DNA of 64,000 nt from Aulostomus chinensis (GCA_037954235.1 JBBMOA010000015.1:23386569-23450568); one strand, 5' to 3'. Numbered from the stretch's first letter, positions 33,054 to 45,580 are shown. Translations and numbers: made by a program. The notes: generated from the letters alone by a model not told the origin.

Positions 33054-36000
33054 GTGAGTCAAATTGTTCATCAGTTTCAACACTGTGAGTTCCGGTCAAT
33101 CTCACCACATCCTGTATTGCAATAATATAATGACACAAATTAAATTATCCAATATGTGGATCAGTCTACCCCACACATGCCTTCCATCAGCTGTTCACCA
33201 TGTCTGACTGGAGAAATGTCACAATATCATATAATATGAAGAGTTGAAGATGGATGAAAGTTAATCACAATTGCGACAAGATGAAGATTGCACCATTTTG
33301 AGGAAAGCACACCTGTGTTTAAGCCAAAGCCAAAGTAAAGTTAGATAGAAAAAAATAACAACAAATCACCCCCCCCCTTAAAATAAAACAAACAAAAAAA
33401 CAAACACATCTATCTACCAGGTCATAGCTTGAGCAGAAGTGGTGGTCAGCCTGCATGAAGCAAACCAGTTTCAGCAGTTAGAGTTTAGATTCTGGCTAAA
33501 TTTCTATTCGGAATGTTTATGCTCACCAACAACACTCATTAACTGATTATTAATCACTGTCAGACTCTTTAAAACATGGGCATGAACATGGAAGATGAGG
33601 ATACACAAAGGCTCAAATCGTCAGAAATCTGCTATGCTGCCGCACTGTTAAATTAGTTTAAAGGTGAAATTTGTAGAGGCTAGAGGAATTTTTTTTATCA
33701 AAATTGAAAAAAAAAAGAAAAGAAAAAGAACTATCCCAATCAACAGAGTTTCTAGAAGTACCAAGTTCGGTGGCATGTCAAAGTGTCATATATGAAGTGC
33801 AAAGATGCAGACGGCTGAACACTCATGTAATTGTAACACAGCTTCGGCCACTTGATGCCAATACTCACTCACTTTAGCCTCTGTTATGCTGCAGCCGGTA
33901 GGACGAAGAAGTCGACCCGGGTGGAGGGAGCCTCTGTTGCAAGCCACTCAGTTGTTAGAGGGATAGCTAGTGTATGTTGCTAAGGGTCCGAAAAAGTCCT
34001 CGGTTCAGAATCCAAGCCTCCCAGAAAGAAACTAAGAAGAGGAATGATGCACAACTAAGCTCGATGATAGTAAACGATGACGTGGCTTCCTCATATTAGA
34101 CACAGCACTTGGCTCAGAAAAACATGAAGTCTGATGCTGAACCCAAATTGTTTCTTTTGGTTTGTTAAGTATCAACAAACACTGACTGTCAAGTTTAAGT
34201 AATGACCTAAACTGTCACGTTTGGGGAAAAACTTCCCCGGCAGCATGATGGGACTGTCGCGTCAGTAGGTATTCACTGTGTTGTTGCTAAAGCAGTGCTA
34301 AGCTCCAATGTAGCGTTAAACTGTAAAGTTACATAAGGCCAACTGTGAGGCTGGTTTAAGTACTAATTGAAGAGCACATACATTGTGCAGGTTCTCCTGT
34401 GGCTCCAAGTGCATTGGACATGCAGCATCATTGGATGCAATATGGCCCCCTATATCAATGGAGCATGCAGTGACCGTTTACAAATTCTACCTTTAATGGT
34501 CTACATCTCCTGTGTTGGAAGATATGTATCTAATGAGTAAATTATTATCAGTATAATAGAAAATATACTACTCTGCAGTCTTTGAGCAACCAATCTAATG
34601 AACTACTAATCCACACACAGTTTGCATTGGCAGACACTCACCTCCACTGCTGTCCCTCAATGCCATAAAAGAACCATACCATAACCAATACATAGTAGGA
34701 ATAAAATCTGGTGGAAGACCTGTTCAACCAACTGCACATGACCAACACACACGAAAACTTTGGTGACTAATCCTTTGAAGTAAATTGGAGTCTGAATACT
34801 ACACTTTTCCTTGTCTGTGTGTGTGTGCATGTGTGGTGTGTAAAGCTGAAATATAAAAATGAAAAGCTGTTCCTCCTCCTGACATTTAAATATGATGTAA
34901 GTGCACGTGAATCTTTCTCAAGAGGACAAATATTTATACCGTTGTCATTGTTTGACATCCTGAGGTGGATCAGCAGAAATACCTGACCCACATGTTCCCG
35001 CGTCCCTCTTTGTTAATTGTGTGTCCCCATTGACTCGTCCTGGTGCTATCAAACAGTATCTAGTTGCTCTGGTGAGATGGTTTTTGTAAGCATCGTATTT
35101 CGTGTCAAGCCATTTCTTCTTTGTTTTGTGATGGAACTCACTGCACCGACAGCAGGACATGTGAGAGTATAAACACACGCGCAGCTGAGACAGCACTCAC
35201 AGCACGGCTCATGTGTTATCATGACTCAGCTTTCTCGGGAGATGTCCATATCAACCGTCGACTGACCATTAACAATTTAACCAATTACACAATCAACAGT
35301 TTGCGACATAGTAAAAGAACAGCCTGTAGACCACATGTCAATCAATATAGGAGTCTGTGCAACCAACCCCACATCAGGTTCACAACCATATTCTACCAGG
35401 TCAGAGCCAAATACTAGGGAATATAATGATAGTAGCAACAACAACAACAATAATAATAATAATAATAATAAGTAACTTGGATTTACAGTGCCACTCAAAG
35501 AGCCAAGACCACTTTCCACAATGAGAGACTGGCGTCGCTGCACAAGCTGGGGTCAGACACCATCAGAGCACTGCTCTGGTGCTGCTCTAGTGAGAAAATT
35601 ACGGCCACCCTCAACAAGCGAATGACCCCGAGGTGGACGTCTGGATGACATTCTCCCCTCATCAGATGCTAATCACTGGTGGAAAACTAATTACGCATGC
35701 TATCACGTCACTGCATTCCTGGGACATCACGAAGCCACGGGGACAACAGATTGTGGACCCGACTGACCAAAAGCATGGTGACATGATACTATTGGTTGTT
35801 TTTAGGAAAGCAGGTTTATTTTTAATCCGTTTAAAGTGCTGGCACAACTGTGCAATAGGCTGTTTACTATTTACTATTCTTTATGGTAAGAAATTTCCTA
35901 AATTATTACATTATTATACAGAACATGCTACATTTAACATTACTCTGCTATCAGCAATGTTAGAGGTGTTTGATGATGCAAAGATGTGTCTCCTTCATTT

Positions 36001-36149
36001 GCAAATAAATTTGAAGACAAAATCTTACTTTCTAAAGGGTCACAGAAAGATTTCCATGCCCATTTGTAGTCTTGTTAAATAAATTGTTTAACGGGTGCTG
36101 GCCATCCATCTACAGAACTGATCAAAATAAACATGACTAGTTCCCGCTG
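33054..36149. other. no gene recognised
   Basis: Contains an AAT microsatellite (35442-35471) and A runs near 33705-33730. A plus-strand frame of 149 codons (35633-36082) has no recognisable domain. Confidence 0.4.
35442..35471. repeat. AAC/AAT microsatellite
   Basis: caacaacaacaataataataataa-type trinucleotide run. Confidence 0.85.
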
Positions 36150-36169
36150 GTCTTTCTGAAAATAGGAGC

Positions 36170-36400
36170 TCAACTACATAAGATGCGGAACTTGTGTTGG
36201 TACTTGCTGCTTTTGATACTTTTGACCCTCCTAACCTACAACAAAGACTAGAACATGTCGTTAGCACTAGAGGAAGCTCACCCAGAGGGTTGATCACAGT
36301 TCTCACTTGTTAATGAAGTTTCTCACCTGAACACTAGTCAGTGGTGGAACTCCACAAGGGTCTGTGTTAAAACCAATAGTTCTCACCTCACATTTGGTTT
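36170..36400 (+). pseudogene. decayed L2-type reverse transcriptase fragment
   Basis: gcttttgatacttttgaccc and gactagaacatgtcgttagc recall the L2 block AAFDTVD...LQRLEHV, and gtggtggaactccacaaggg recalls GVPQGS; all are interrupted by stops and frameshifts. It lies next to the RTE-like LINE. Confidence 0.45.
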
Positions 36401-36949
36401 ATTTAACTGACATTAGAAGGAGAGACTCCATACGTTTTTATCCATCCACTTGGAGACGCTGATTCTCATCCCGGCCGATCCACACTCGGCTCTGAACTGA
36501 TGCAGTGAGAGCTTAGGGTCACAGCCTGATGACGTCAGCAGGACCACATCGTCCATAAAAGCAGAGACCCAATCCTGCAGCCACCAAACTAGATTCCCTC
36601 AACACCCTGGATTCTTCCCATAAAAGTTATGAAAAGAATTGGTGACAAAGGACAGCCCTGACAGAGTCCAACCCTTACCTGAAATGAGTCAAACTGCCAG
36701 AAATGTGGACCAAGCTCTGGCACTGGTCATTACAGGGAGCAAATCGCCTGAATCAGGCAGTCCAATACTCCATACTTCAAGAGCAACCCCCACTGGATTC
36801 CCCGAGGGACACAGTTGAATGCCTTCTCCAAGTCCACAAAACACATGTAGACTGGTTGGGCAAAATCCCATGCACCCTAAAGGACCCTGCCAAGAGTGTA
36901 GAGCTGGTCTACGATTCTGTTGTGCAGTGCAGGAGCGAAATTTGGTTAT

Positions 36950-38010
36950 TAGTTATAATTAACAATCATCAAAGATAATTGTTTATTATTCTTAAAATAA
37001 TAAAACGTATTCATCAAAATTAATAACAAAGTGGGGAACCACTTGAAAATCCGAACCAATAACCAAAAGTGAATGCAGTCTCAAAAGGGTGTTCATCCAG
37101 AAGTGTCAATATCTGGGAAATGTTGACATTTCTAGAGTGAACAGAGAAGGAGTGGAAGTCAGAACGGACTCTGTCAACCAGCTTTTATCACAATACACAA
37201 CCAAAAACACTCGGACAACTTCTCTATAAAATACAATGGGATTTATTAACATCAGGAAAATCAATCTCAATTACGATCACTCCTGTCGGATAAATCCTAT
37301 TATATGCTTCAACTACTAACTGATCACAGTGTGTGTTACTAGGGTCAGTCAGAGGGAGGGTGGCAGAGTGTAATGGCGGCTCACAAGTAACACGTGACTG
37401 CAATAAAGGAGAACGACTGAGGTTGGAACTCTCTGGCGCTCAGATGTGTGCACGTGTGTGGGAAAAAGTGTGTATGTGTACATTAGTGGAAAGGAAGAGG
37501 TAACGATATTTAGCAGCAGTTCTCTGACGATCACGGTCGAGGAGCAGTATTTGTCTGTGTTACACAGAAACTCGCTCAGCTCAGCTGATGAGAGGTGTGA
37601 GTCTGTACCTTTAACCAACACAGCAAGTACTGATCTTGACTGCAAGTGCAGAGCAACACATATTTGAGCCGCTGCAGACAGATCTATCAGCGACGGGTTT
37701 GCCATTTGCAGTGAAGGTCCACGCCAGAAGCGGAGAGAGTTTTTGATGAACAGTGGTGGATTTCAATCAATGGAAGCTGTGTGTTTTTTTGGGGGGGGGG
37801 GGGGGCGCCGCTTATCAGCTGGCGCTGGCGCTGGCGCTGGCGCTGGCGCTGGCGCTTGCGCTTGCGCGTGTTGGGGGAGTCGCTCAGCTGGTTCTTTGTC
37901 TTCTCCAGCTGGCAACATGTGGTTTTCAGGCTTTGGCTGTGCATGTAGACCCAAAGACAGTCTATTATTTAAGCATGGGCTTCTTTGTCTAGAGTCTCTT
38001 GGTGAGGCAC
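36950..38010. mobile_element. foreign segment inserted in the LINE reverse transcriptase
   Basis: RT homology breaks after EEQWVFCPVWN (about 38020) and resumes at the LHNRIVDQLYTLGR-like block at about 36945. The intervening 1.05 kb has no RT homology. It contains a G15 run (37791-37805) and a (GCTGGC)n hexanucleotide tract (37818-37868). I could not identify terminal repeats or a target duplication, so the nature of the insert is open. Confidence 0.45.
37791..37868. repeat. G15 run and GCTGGC hexanucleotide repeat
   Basis: A 15-base G run is followed within a dozen bases by about eight copies of GGCGCT/GCTGGC, the last changed to TTGCGC. In all frames it gives dipeptide repeats (Ala-Gly, Leu-Ala or Trp-Arg type). 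Confidence 0.95.
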
Positions 38011-38166
38011 AACAGTTCCACACAGGACAAAAAACCCACTGTTCCTCCTGGATCTGAGGTTCAACTATCTGACCCACCCTCCTCTCCACAAATCTCGAAT
38101 AGACCTTACCAGGAAGGCTGAGGAGTGTGATTCCACAACTGTTGGAACATCCCTCCAGTCCCCCTT

Positions 38167-38721
38167 CTAAAAAAGGGGAACCGCCACCTTGGGCTGCCAA
38201 TCCAGAGGCACCACCCTCGATGTCCACGGGATGCTCCACCGTTTTGTCAACCAAGACATCCCCACTGCTTCCAGGGCCTTGAGGAACTCCGGGCGGATCT
38301 CATTCATCCCCAGGGTCCTGCTTTTTGAGCACCTCGGCAACCTCAGCCTCAGAGAGAGGAGAGTCCACCATAGAGTCCCCAGGCACTGCTTCCTCATTAG
38401 AAGGTCTTCAAAGTATTCCCTCCACCGGTCCACAACATCTCGAGTCAAAGTCAGTAGCTCGCCACCCGCACCATACATAGTGTTGACAGTGCACCACTTT
38501 CCCCTCGTGAGACGGTTGATGGTGGTCCAGAATCTCTTAATAATGGTCCGGATGTCTATCTCCATGGCCTTGCCGAATTCATTCCATGTCCGAGTTTTTG
38601 CCTCAGCAACTGCCAAAGTTGCACTCTGCTTGGCCTGCTGGTAGCTGTCAGCTGTCTCAGGAGTCCCATGGGGCAAAAAGTCCCAATAGGTCTCCTTCTT
38701 CAGATTGACGGCATCCCTCAC
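38167..38721 (-). pseudogene. LINE reverse transcriptase, N-terminal part
   Basis: Frame of 184 codons beginning RDAVNLKKETYWDFLPHGTP, then RGKWCTVNTMYGAGGELLTL, a damaged linker, MNEIRPEFLKALEAVGMSWL and PLDWQPKVAVPLF. The last block should continue into KKGD...NYRGITLLSLPGK, which is found in another frame at 38170-38080. Confidence 0.75.
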
Positions 38722-38995
38722 CGGTGGTGTCTACCAACAGGTTCTGCAATTATCACCACAACACGCAACAATCACCTTATGGCCACAGCTCCGATGGGCC
38801 GCCTCAACAATGGAGGCATAGAACATGGCCCACTTGGAATCAATATCCGCTGCCTCCCTCGAAACATGGTCAAAACTCTCCCAGAGGTGGAAATTTTAAC
38901 TCTTTCTGATGGGAGACTCCACCAGACATTCCCAGCAGACCCTCACAATGCGTTTAGGCCTGCCGAGTCATCGGCATCCTCCCTCACCATCAGCG

Positions 38996-39536
38996 CTAAC
39001 TGACCAGGTGTTGATCAGTTGGCAGCTCTGCCCCTCTCTTCAGCTGAGTGATCAAAACATATGACCCGAAGTCTGACGACATAACAACAATGTCAATCAT
39101 CCAACTGCAGCCCAGGGTGTCCTGGTGCCAAGTGCACATTTGGACACCCTTATGCTTGAACATGGTGTTCATTATGGTCAATCTGTGATGAGCACAGAAG
39201 TCCAATAACAAATCCAATCCTCCCAATCACGCCTCTCCAGGTCTCACTGTCATCACTAATACGAGCATTCCAGTCCTCCAGTAGAACAATACTATACCCA
39301 TAGGAGGGACTCTCCAATACTCCCACCAGGGAATCCATAAAGAGGGGTAGCTCTGAACTGCAACTGAAGTGCAAACAACAGTCAGGACCCATCCCCTGTC
39401 TCCGCTTTCGGCTGTCTCTCACATAGCACCTAACCCCTTTGGCACCTCCCATCGGTGGTGAGCCTCTTGGGGCTGTGCCCAGCTGGGCCCCATGAGTGCA
39501 GGCTCGGAAACCAAGTGCTTGCCGCCGAGCCCGCAC
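38996..39536 (-). pseudogene. LINE apurinic-like endonuclease domain
   Basis: Two overlapping minus frames cover the domain. The first carries EDWNARISDDSETWRGVIGR (the usual block has GDFNAHVG; the Asp is kept but Phe is changed). The second carries a HQDTLGCSWMIDIVVMSSDF block, which is the usual C-terminal Asp-containing motif, and ends near TDQHLVS where His is the catalytic residue. A frameshift lies between them. Confidence 0.7.
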
Positions 39537-39715
39537 CCAGGCCTGGCTCCAGAGACGCCCGTCCGGGAGAGGGAAAACTTGGATCCAAGTTGTATTTCTT
39601 CACGGGGGGGATTTTGAGCTACTCTTTGTCTGGTCCCTTCCCTAGGACCCGTTTGTCTTGGGTGACCCTAACAGAGGCATAAAAGCCCCAGACAACTTAG
39701 CTTCTAGGATCATTG

Positions 39716-40029
39716 TAACACACAAACTCCTCCACTGCAATAAGGTGGTAGCTGAGTATCAGCATTGGTATAAATACAATCAGTACTGTATTGTATTAAC
39801 ATGAATATAGACATCTTTATTAATGTATTTAGAATTGGCCTTATCATAATCATTGTTTCAATATTAGCACTGTATTTCTACTAGAATCAGTACTAGCAGT
39901 GTATTGATAACAATACCTGGACATTCGTTTTATGCTTGAGAATGTTGTTGTACTAGTTGATAGATGTAATCATGTTAGCTCTTTTTATTATCATTGCTGC
40001 TGTTGTTATTATTCTGTTGTTGGGCATCT
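39716..40029. other. no gene recognised
   Basis: AT-rich, no supportable feature. Confidence 0.4.
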
Positions 40030-40350
40030 AAGTCTTTCCATCCCTCTGTCCCTCTTTCCTTGTCTGCCTCGATCTCTCTCTATACATCCCTGCCTGTCAG
40101 TCTATATCCCTTCCGTCTCTGCTTTTCTCTTTACATCTTCTTCTGACTGTCTCTCTCTTTCCTGCTCTTATTCCTCCCAACCTTGGTATGCTCCATGTTT
40201 CTGTATCTTAAAATCACCTCTGTCACAGAAGAACTTCCTCATAGGGAATTGTTGGGTCTCTTCTGGTTTCAAGTTCTAGAGCTCCTCTGCTTGTAAAGTT
40301 TCATGCAAAGTTTTGTTGTGATTTGATGCCTAATAAAATCATCTTTCTTG
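40030..40350 (+). mobile_element. decayed LINE 3' tail
   Basis: The pyrimidine-rich stretch (tccctctgtccctctttcct, 40040-40170) followed by ggaattgttgggtctcttct, then gttttgttgtgatttgatgc and aataaaat has the same order of blocks as the L2 3'UTRs at 48505 and 56690, at lower identity. Confidence 0.5.
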
Positions 40351-40860
40351 AGGTGAATTGGATAGAACAAGTGCCAAACACTTCCCTGCAACAGTACCGT
40401 TGGAATATATATATCCATTAGTTGGAGCACCTGTTCATTTTGCAAACTGCTAGAGACTACTTAGCTGGTTGTCTGATGTTAACTGCCCTGACTTGAAACG
40501 AGTAACTTTGATACTTCCAAAGTATAATGGACAATGCTGATATAGAGGGTAACTGGAACTTCAGGGTTGATATGACTCATTATCAACCTGGAAATAAACT
40601 GGATATCTGAAACAGCTTGATATTGTTTATGTCACACATAACTGATGACAGATGTCATATGACAGATGTCATACATCACATTCACAACAATGTCAACATT
40701 TGGGGTAATTTCACACCTCATTATATTATATATTGAAAATGCAGTTAGATTTAAAACATGTTTTTTCATTGTACTTTGTACTATATTGTACTAGTTCATA
40801 ATAATAACTTCAATAACACCTGTAATAGTAATTCCAATTTTATTTGGAATTACATTTACT

Positions 40861-40861
<1 letters not shown>

Positions 40862-40925
<64 letters not shown>
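40862..40925. repeat. CA microsatellite
   Basis: Uninterrupted (CA)n of about 32 repeats. Confidence 0.97.
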
Positions 40926-40928
<3 letters not shown>

Positions 40929-41049
40929 GACTGCGTCATACCATCATCCTGGGAAAACAACAGTGATTCAAGAATCCTCCCCAGGACCACAGGCAAATCA
41001 AGGAGATGCTGCTTCACGTTGAGACATCCTGGGGCGAAACTCTTCTACC

Positions 41050-41275
41050 TCTGATGTAGTGGCCATCTACTAACCCAAAGGCTGATGATTCAATCCTATC
41101 TGTGCCTGATGACCTTGTTGACCTTGAGATACTGAGCAACCACTTAGCACCTTGCATGGCAGCCTCCACCATCTGAGTATGAGTGTGTGTGTGTGTGTGG
41201 ATGACACAACATTGTAAAGTGCTCTGAGTACTACTATGGTAAAAAGGAGCTATATAAATTTAGTCCTTTTCACCT
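41050..41275 (+). repeat. SINE-like repeat, diverged copy
   Basis: gttgaccttgagatactgag, caccttgcatggcagcctcc, an expanded GT run, and aaagtgctctgagtactact plus agctatataaatttagtcc match the repeat nested at 22036. Confidence 0.6.
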
Positions 41276-42298
41276 TTAGACCACCACTGACTCACTTTTC
41301 ACATATCCTAAGAAAACTCATCAGACAGCACAACTGGCACACAGCCACCACACGGCCGCTGGACAGTGGAAGGGACCTGCTCCACTGGAATCAAAACATT
41401 CAACTATGAGGGCTTAAACTGCGATGCAGCTCCAGCATATTCAAGATATCTTCTGTTTGTGTGCCCTGACAAAGCCAAACAACCACTGTGTCTATAATAT
41501 TACTTCCTGGATTTTAAACATTTACCTGCAATTTCCAGTAGTTGTCCTAATCATATCAATAGCTATTTGATACAGTACAATTATCCCTGCACCGCTCTTA
41601 ACCACTCAACCAGCTGCAGTGTGTTTTATCACATTCACGGGACAACTCAACAACCTGCAAAGCCTCCAGATGTTACATCAAGTTCAACCTGCCTGTTTGA
41701 AAACTGCAGCCCCTTACAGAAGCTAAAAAGTTTTGATGTGATGATTTTTCAGGCAAAGTACTCCGTACAAACAATACAGTCATCTCTCTCAGGTTCATTA
41801 GTCACAGTAAAAATATCAGCACATACTTTAATGGGTTCCATCCATTGTTTCAGTGTTCCTGACTTAAGAAATTGAGGGATGCAGTTCTTGGCATGTCTAA
41901 AAAAAAAAACAAACACCTGTGTTGAATAAATACATAACGGCCCTGTGCACACCGGATTTAAGGTGCATCCTGATATGATCCAAACAATTGTGGGCAGCTC
42001 ACTCAGGTGTGTTCACACTTGGATTCAAATGTGTCTCTACATGTGTCTCCTGTGATCACTGTGATTGGATCTCACTTCCCCGCTCTGTACGACAATAAGC
42101 TCGTACAGTACTTCCCTTCATCAGCATATCTACCCATAGAGCTCAGCATATATTACAAGCAGCCTAAGTGAGTATGTCATTCAATCATGTCGAAATGAAA
42201 CAGGTTTATTCAGCTGCTGCACATCCATTCAGTCTATTTCATTTAAGTTTTTGGGAATTATTGTGTTGGTTGTTGGTTTGGATGATCATTTCTTAGAC
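41276..42298. other. no gene recognised
   Basis: Contains ggtgtgttcacacttggatt (42005) with a similar tgtgttcacacctgtccact at 42578, possibly ends of a decayed MITE around the GA/CA run. Not firm. Confidence 0.35.
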
Positions 42299-42300
42299 AG

Positions 42301-42337
<37 letters not shown>

Positions 42338-42373
42338 CAGAGAGAGAGACAGAGACAGAGAGAGAGAGAGAGA

Positions 42374-42417
<44 letters not shown>
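42299..42417. repeat. compound GA/CAGA and CA microsatellite
   Basis: Alternating AGAG and CAGA runs to 42373, then (AC)n to 42417. Confidence 0.95.
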
Positions 42418-42418
<1 letters not shown>

Positions 42419-42744
42419 TCGCTTTTGCTTTGTAAATTCTTACATGGGAGCTCCCTGGTGTGCAAACCTTATGCCCTGGATGCATTTCTGTCCACCCTGC
42501 TGAAAGAAAGTGGCCCATATGTCCCAGACCACCTCTGGATGTGGTTTTAGAGGTCAGCTCTCATGATGGATTGAGTGTGTTCACACCTGTCCACTTGTGT
42601 TTGAGTTCCTGAGGATGGACCTTAGTCCATGGCCCTGTACAACAAATAAGCATTAGAGAGTTTAGTGAGATAACTGCGGGCTCAAAATCTACGAAGGTGG
42701 CTGACTTTTCAGCCAAAAGTGTCTCAGCAGTATGCTACAAACCT

Positions 42745-42764
42745 AACCTGCTCCGTAGCAGGTT
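42745..42764. repeat. perfect 8-bp inverted repeat
   Basis: AACCTGCT-CCGT-AGCAGGTT: an 8-bp stem with a 4-base loop. The surrounding 150 bp is moderately coding-like but broken. It is probably part of an old interspersed repeat. Confidence 0.6.
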
Positions 42765-42990
42765 GAGGGCTAAGAAACCAAGTCAGAACATGTATAATCT
42801 CCACCTACTGGCCAATCACATCTTTGTGGCAATGTCGTCACATTCATGTATTGATGATCTGACATTAGTGTGCGAATGGGAACAATCCTGATTGTTTTTT
42901 CCACTGAGGGCATTATTACCATTTGCCAGTTAGCAGAGGCAGACGTAACCAGAGAGATGGATCACTGGCTCTCACTGACTGTGTCTGTGG

Positions 42991-43132
42991 CAGGGTTCAC
43001 CCTGGACAGATCGCCAGTTCGTCACAGGGCCAACACATATAGACAGACAACCATTTACACTCACTGCTAGTATAGGCTCCATCCCCCACGACACTTAACA
43101 GGATAAGCAATTGACAATGGATGGATGGAACA
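42991..43132. repeat. tRNA-headed repeat, two fused fragments in opposite orientation
   Basis: 42991-43064 reads as minus strand (gttcaccctggacagatcgc ... agacagacaaccatttacac). 43065-43132 reads as plus-strand tail (ataggctccatcccccacga ... ggataagc ... atggatggatgg). Confidence 0.65.
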
Positions 43133-43146
43133 CTAATAATAATACA

Positions 43147-43440
43147 GGTGGCGCAGTGGTGCAGTGGTTCGAACCCCAGCTGGGGCACGGGATCTTTCTG
43201 TGTGAGTCTCCATGTTCTCCCTGTGCCTGCGTGGGTTCTCTCTGGTACTCCAGCTTCCTCCCACAGTCCAAAGACATCAAGAGGGGACCAGGTTAATGCA
43301 GACTCTAAATTGACCGTAGGCGTGGCTGTGAGAGTGAATGGTTGTCTGTCTATATGTGTTGGCCTGTGATGGACTGGCGACCTGTCCAAGGTGAATCCCG
43401 CCTCACACCCGAAGTCAAAGCTGGCTCCAGCCCCCCCAAG
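43147..43440 (+). repeat. tRNA-headed interspersed repeat
   Basis: Head gtggcgcagtggtgcagtgg, body gggatctttctgtgtgagtc, ctcccacagtccaaagacat, attgaccgtagg, and end ctggctccagccccccc. The GGAT tail is lost. Confidence 0.75.
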
Positions 43441-44439
43441 ACAGTTTCACAGATAAAAGTCAATTCCAAAAAAGATTTGTCCTACTAGGGAAAATGTTTG
43501 TCCACCCCTGCCCATGTTGTACAGTGATTTGGTCATCAAGGACATAGAAATGAAATGCAAACACACCCACGTGTCTGCTATTAGATACATGGATACACAA
43601 GCACGCACAAAGAAATGATGAAATGAATACCTCTAATAGCTGCAACAGCTCTGACTGTGTTGGGCTAGGGGCCAGCGTCAGGTTGTGTTGCATTATGGGG
43701 CGCTCCAACCACGCTGGAAGCGATTGTAGTCAACAACAAAAACAACAACACTGTACTGTTATCGTAGTCATCAAGTCCATGGCAACAAAAACTCAAAAGA
43801 GAAAAAGAGAAAGGAACGTACTGGGAAAACTGGTGAAGGAGGCCAGGGAATGATGTTTGGAGAAGATGAGTCAGATTGAATCCACACCAAGTTCCAAACA
43901 ATCAGAGGACCAGAGATCCAAACATGCTACCTCTGCTGAAGAGTGTGTGTGGTGTGAGTGCTTAAACAGCTGAGCAATTCAGGAATTCTAAATCCCCGGA
44001 GTCGCAAGTCCAGGTCGTGACTGTATGTGTACAGGAGCCACAGAACACAGTGGTACCACCGCCACTCCAACAAAGGTAGGTGGAGTCAAACCTGACTTCA
44101 GTTACATGTTTTTTTTTTAACATCAGTCTTCTAAGTCCAGTTGAGCTACATCAGCTCATGTACTCAGGTGATATTCACATAATCTAGATGGAGTAATCGT
44201 GGCTGATGCAGCTCTCACACCACCAGCTGTGTTACATGTATGTCCGCCATCCGTTTTTGAACTACAGCTGTCTTGTGGAGCACTGCTGCACTCTATCACA
44301 CAACCACGAAATTACCGATGACTGCTGATCGCACAACAGTGGAAGTACAAGCATGACACATAACTGCTAGAGTAGATGAAGCAGTGGCAGCAGCAAAACA
44401 CAACAGGTAGGTTCCAACATGGCATCATGATGTAAGTCC
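43441..44439. other. no gene recognised
   Basis: No supportable feature. Confidence 0.4.
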
Positions 44440-44617
44440 GGTGACCCTGTCCAAGTATCCTTGAGCACTGAAACCCTAATTGCTTCTGATGGCCCTGCAG
44501 CAGACTGGCAACCCATCCAAGCCACTCGCCCAATGTCAGCTGGGATAGGCTCCACCCCCCCACTCCCGCGACCCTTAAGGGATAAGCGGTATCGAAAATG
44601 GATGAATGGATGGATGC
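44440..44617 (+). repeat. chimeric repeat: SINE-like piece joined to tRNA-headed repeat tail
   Basis: gtccaagtatccttgagcac and ctaattgcttctgatgg belong to the family nested at 22036; from ccctgcagcagactggcaac on it is the tail of the other family, ending atggatgaatggatggatg. Confidence 0.6.
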
Positions 44618-45310
44618 TCTTTACATGGGCGAATCATGTAGAGGTGGCTTGAATGTCTCTGCAGTGATTAAACATGGTGTGTTAGAGCAGGAGCAGCTAA
44701 GCTAACCAGCAGGCAGCAGTGACTGCTCAAATAGAAATGTCAACGGTTAACTACTTTATGTAAGGCTGATGAAGTGTAAGAATCATACAGACAGAAGGAC
44801 CAATGTGTAAACACCAACATTCTCTCCTAAAAGATGCTTGTAAACAGTAGTAGTACAACAGCAGCGCAGTATTCCCCGCCTCCTTTCAAAAGGGGCATAC
44901 TAGAGGATCCCGTTCATAACCGGCCTCCATTCATGAGGAGGAAATAAACTCATTAAGCATCCAAAATTAGAAATTAGGTACATTAAAATAAAGAATCTCG
45001 TGGCCAAACACTTGCAAATGTAGAAAGGTAAAAACCCACTGCATGTTAAATATCGTCACTTTCTTAAACTAACTGCCTCAGTCACTTTTTGACCATTTTT
45101 TTTTTTGGGCTTAAATTAACTCCTTATGATGTTTAGTCTCCAGCTGTCTTTGTTTTCTACAAAAAAAAACTTGAATAAATGACTTAGGTGATTATTTTAA
45201 GAAGGCAACGATATGTGAACAGGTTTAATATAACTAAAGTACCGACTCTGAAATTACAGGGTCCAAAAAATACAGCTCTAAGAATTATGATGGTTCAACC
45301 TTTCTGTGGC

Positions 45311-45342
<32 letters not shown>

Positions 45343-45485
45343 GCGTGTGTGTTTTCTAACATTTATGAAATGAGTTCTCAAGTCAATTACCACCTATTGA
45401 TATTAGTTACGTAACAGGAGACCTATTGCACTAAAGATTTCTTTCTCCCTGAAGAGAACACATTCAGATATTTTTTTTCAAAATG
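44618..45485. other. no gene recognised
   Basis: Contains a GT/GC microsatellite (45309-45352) only. Confidence 0.4.
45309..45352. repeat. GT microsatellite with GC interruptions
   Basis: (GT)n interrupted by CGTG steps near its right end. Confidence 0.95.
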
Positions 45486-45492
45486 CAGCAAT

Positions 45493-45580
45493 AGTTCTCA
45501 AAGTGGGGACTGGGGACCCTCAGGGGTACTTGAGGGGGTTTTCTGGGGTCTCTAGCAAGGTGATGAGTACTTGAAAGATT
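45493..45580 (+). mobile_element. hAT-like terminus
   Basis: agttctcaaagtggggactg, then ggggaccctcaggggtactt resembles the common vertebrate hAT end CAGTGGTTCTCAAAGTGGGG. The CAGTG start is not intact and no partner end was found. Confidence 0.3.

Larger units (their letters stand above)
36440..39715 (-). mobile_element. RTE-like LINE (clade uncertain), interrupted and truncated
   Basis: On the minus strand the order is 5' leader (39715-39540), endonuclease, reverse transcriptase start, a foreign segment, and reverse transcriptase core. Recognisable pieces: CYVRDSRKRRQGMGPDCC (near 39400); EDWNARISDDSETWRGVIGR (near 39240); TMFKHKGVQMCTWHQDTLGC (near 39140); WREYFEDLL and EIRPEFLKALEAVGMSWLT (38450-38250); ITLLSLPGKVYSRFVERRVG (near 38110); FVDLEKAFNCVPRGI (near 36830); and FADDVVLL-like catalytic box (near 36550). 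It stops at about 36440 within the region after the catalytic box, so the C-terminus and 3'UTR are absent. Several stops and frameshifts make it inactive. Confidence 0.8.

Noticed and set aside
35633..36082. Plus-strand ORF of 149 codons
   Set aside because: No recognisable domain, AT-rich composition, and no splice or promoter context; expected by chance for a 64 kb window.
37763..38254. Minus-strand ORF of 163 codons including Ala-Pro repeats
   Set aside because: It runs from a LINE RT piece across a breakpoint into the GCTGGC repeat, so it is a chance fusion frame.
41940..42640. MITE bounded by ggtgtgttcacac words
   Set aside because: The words are on both sides, but they do not form convincing inverted ends and no target duplication could be found.
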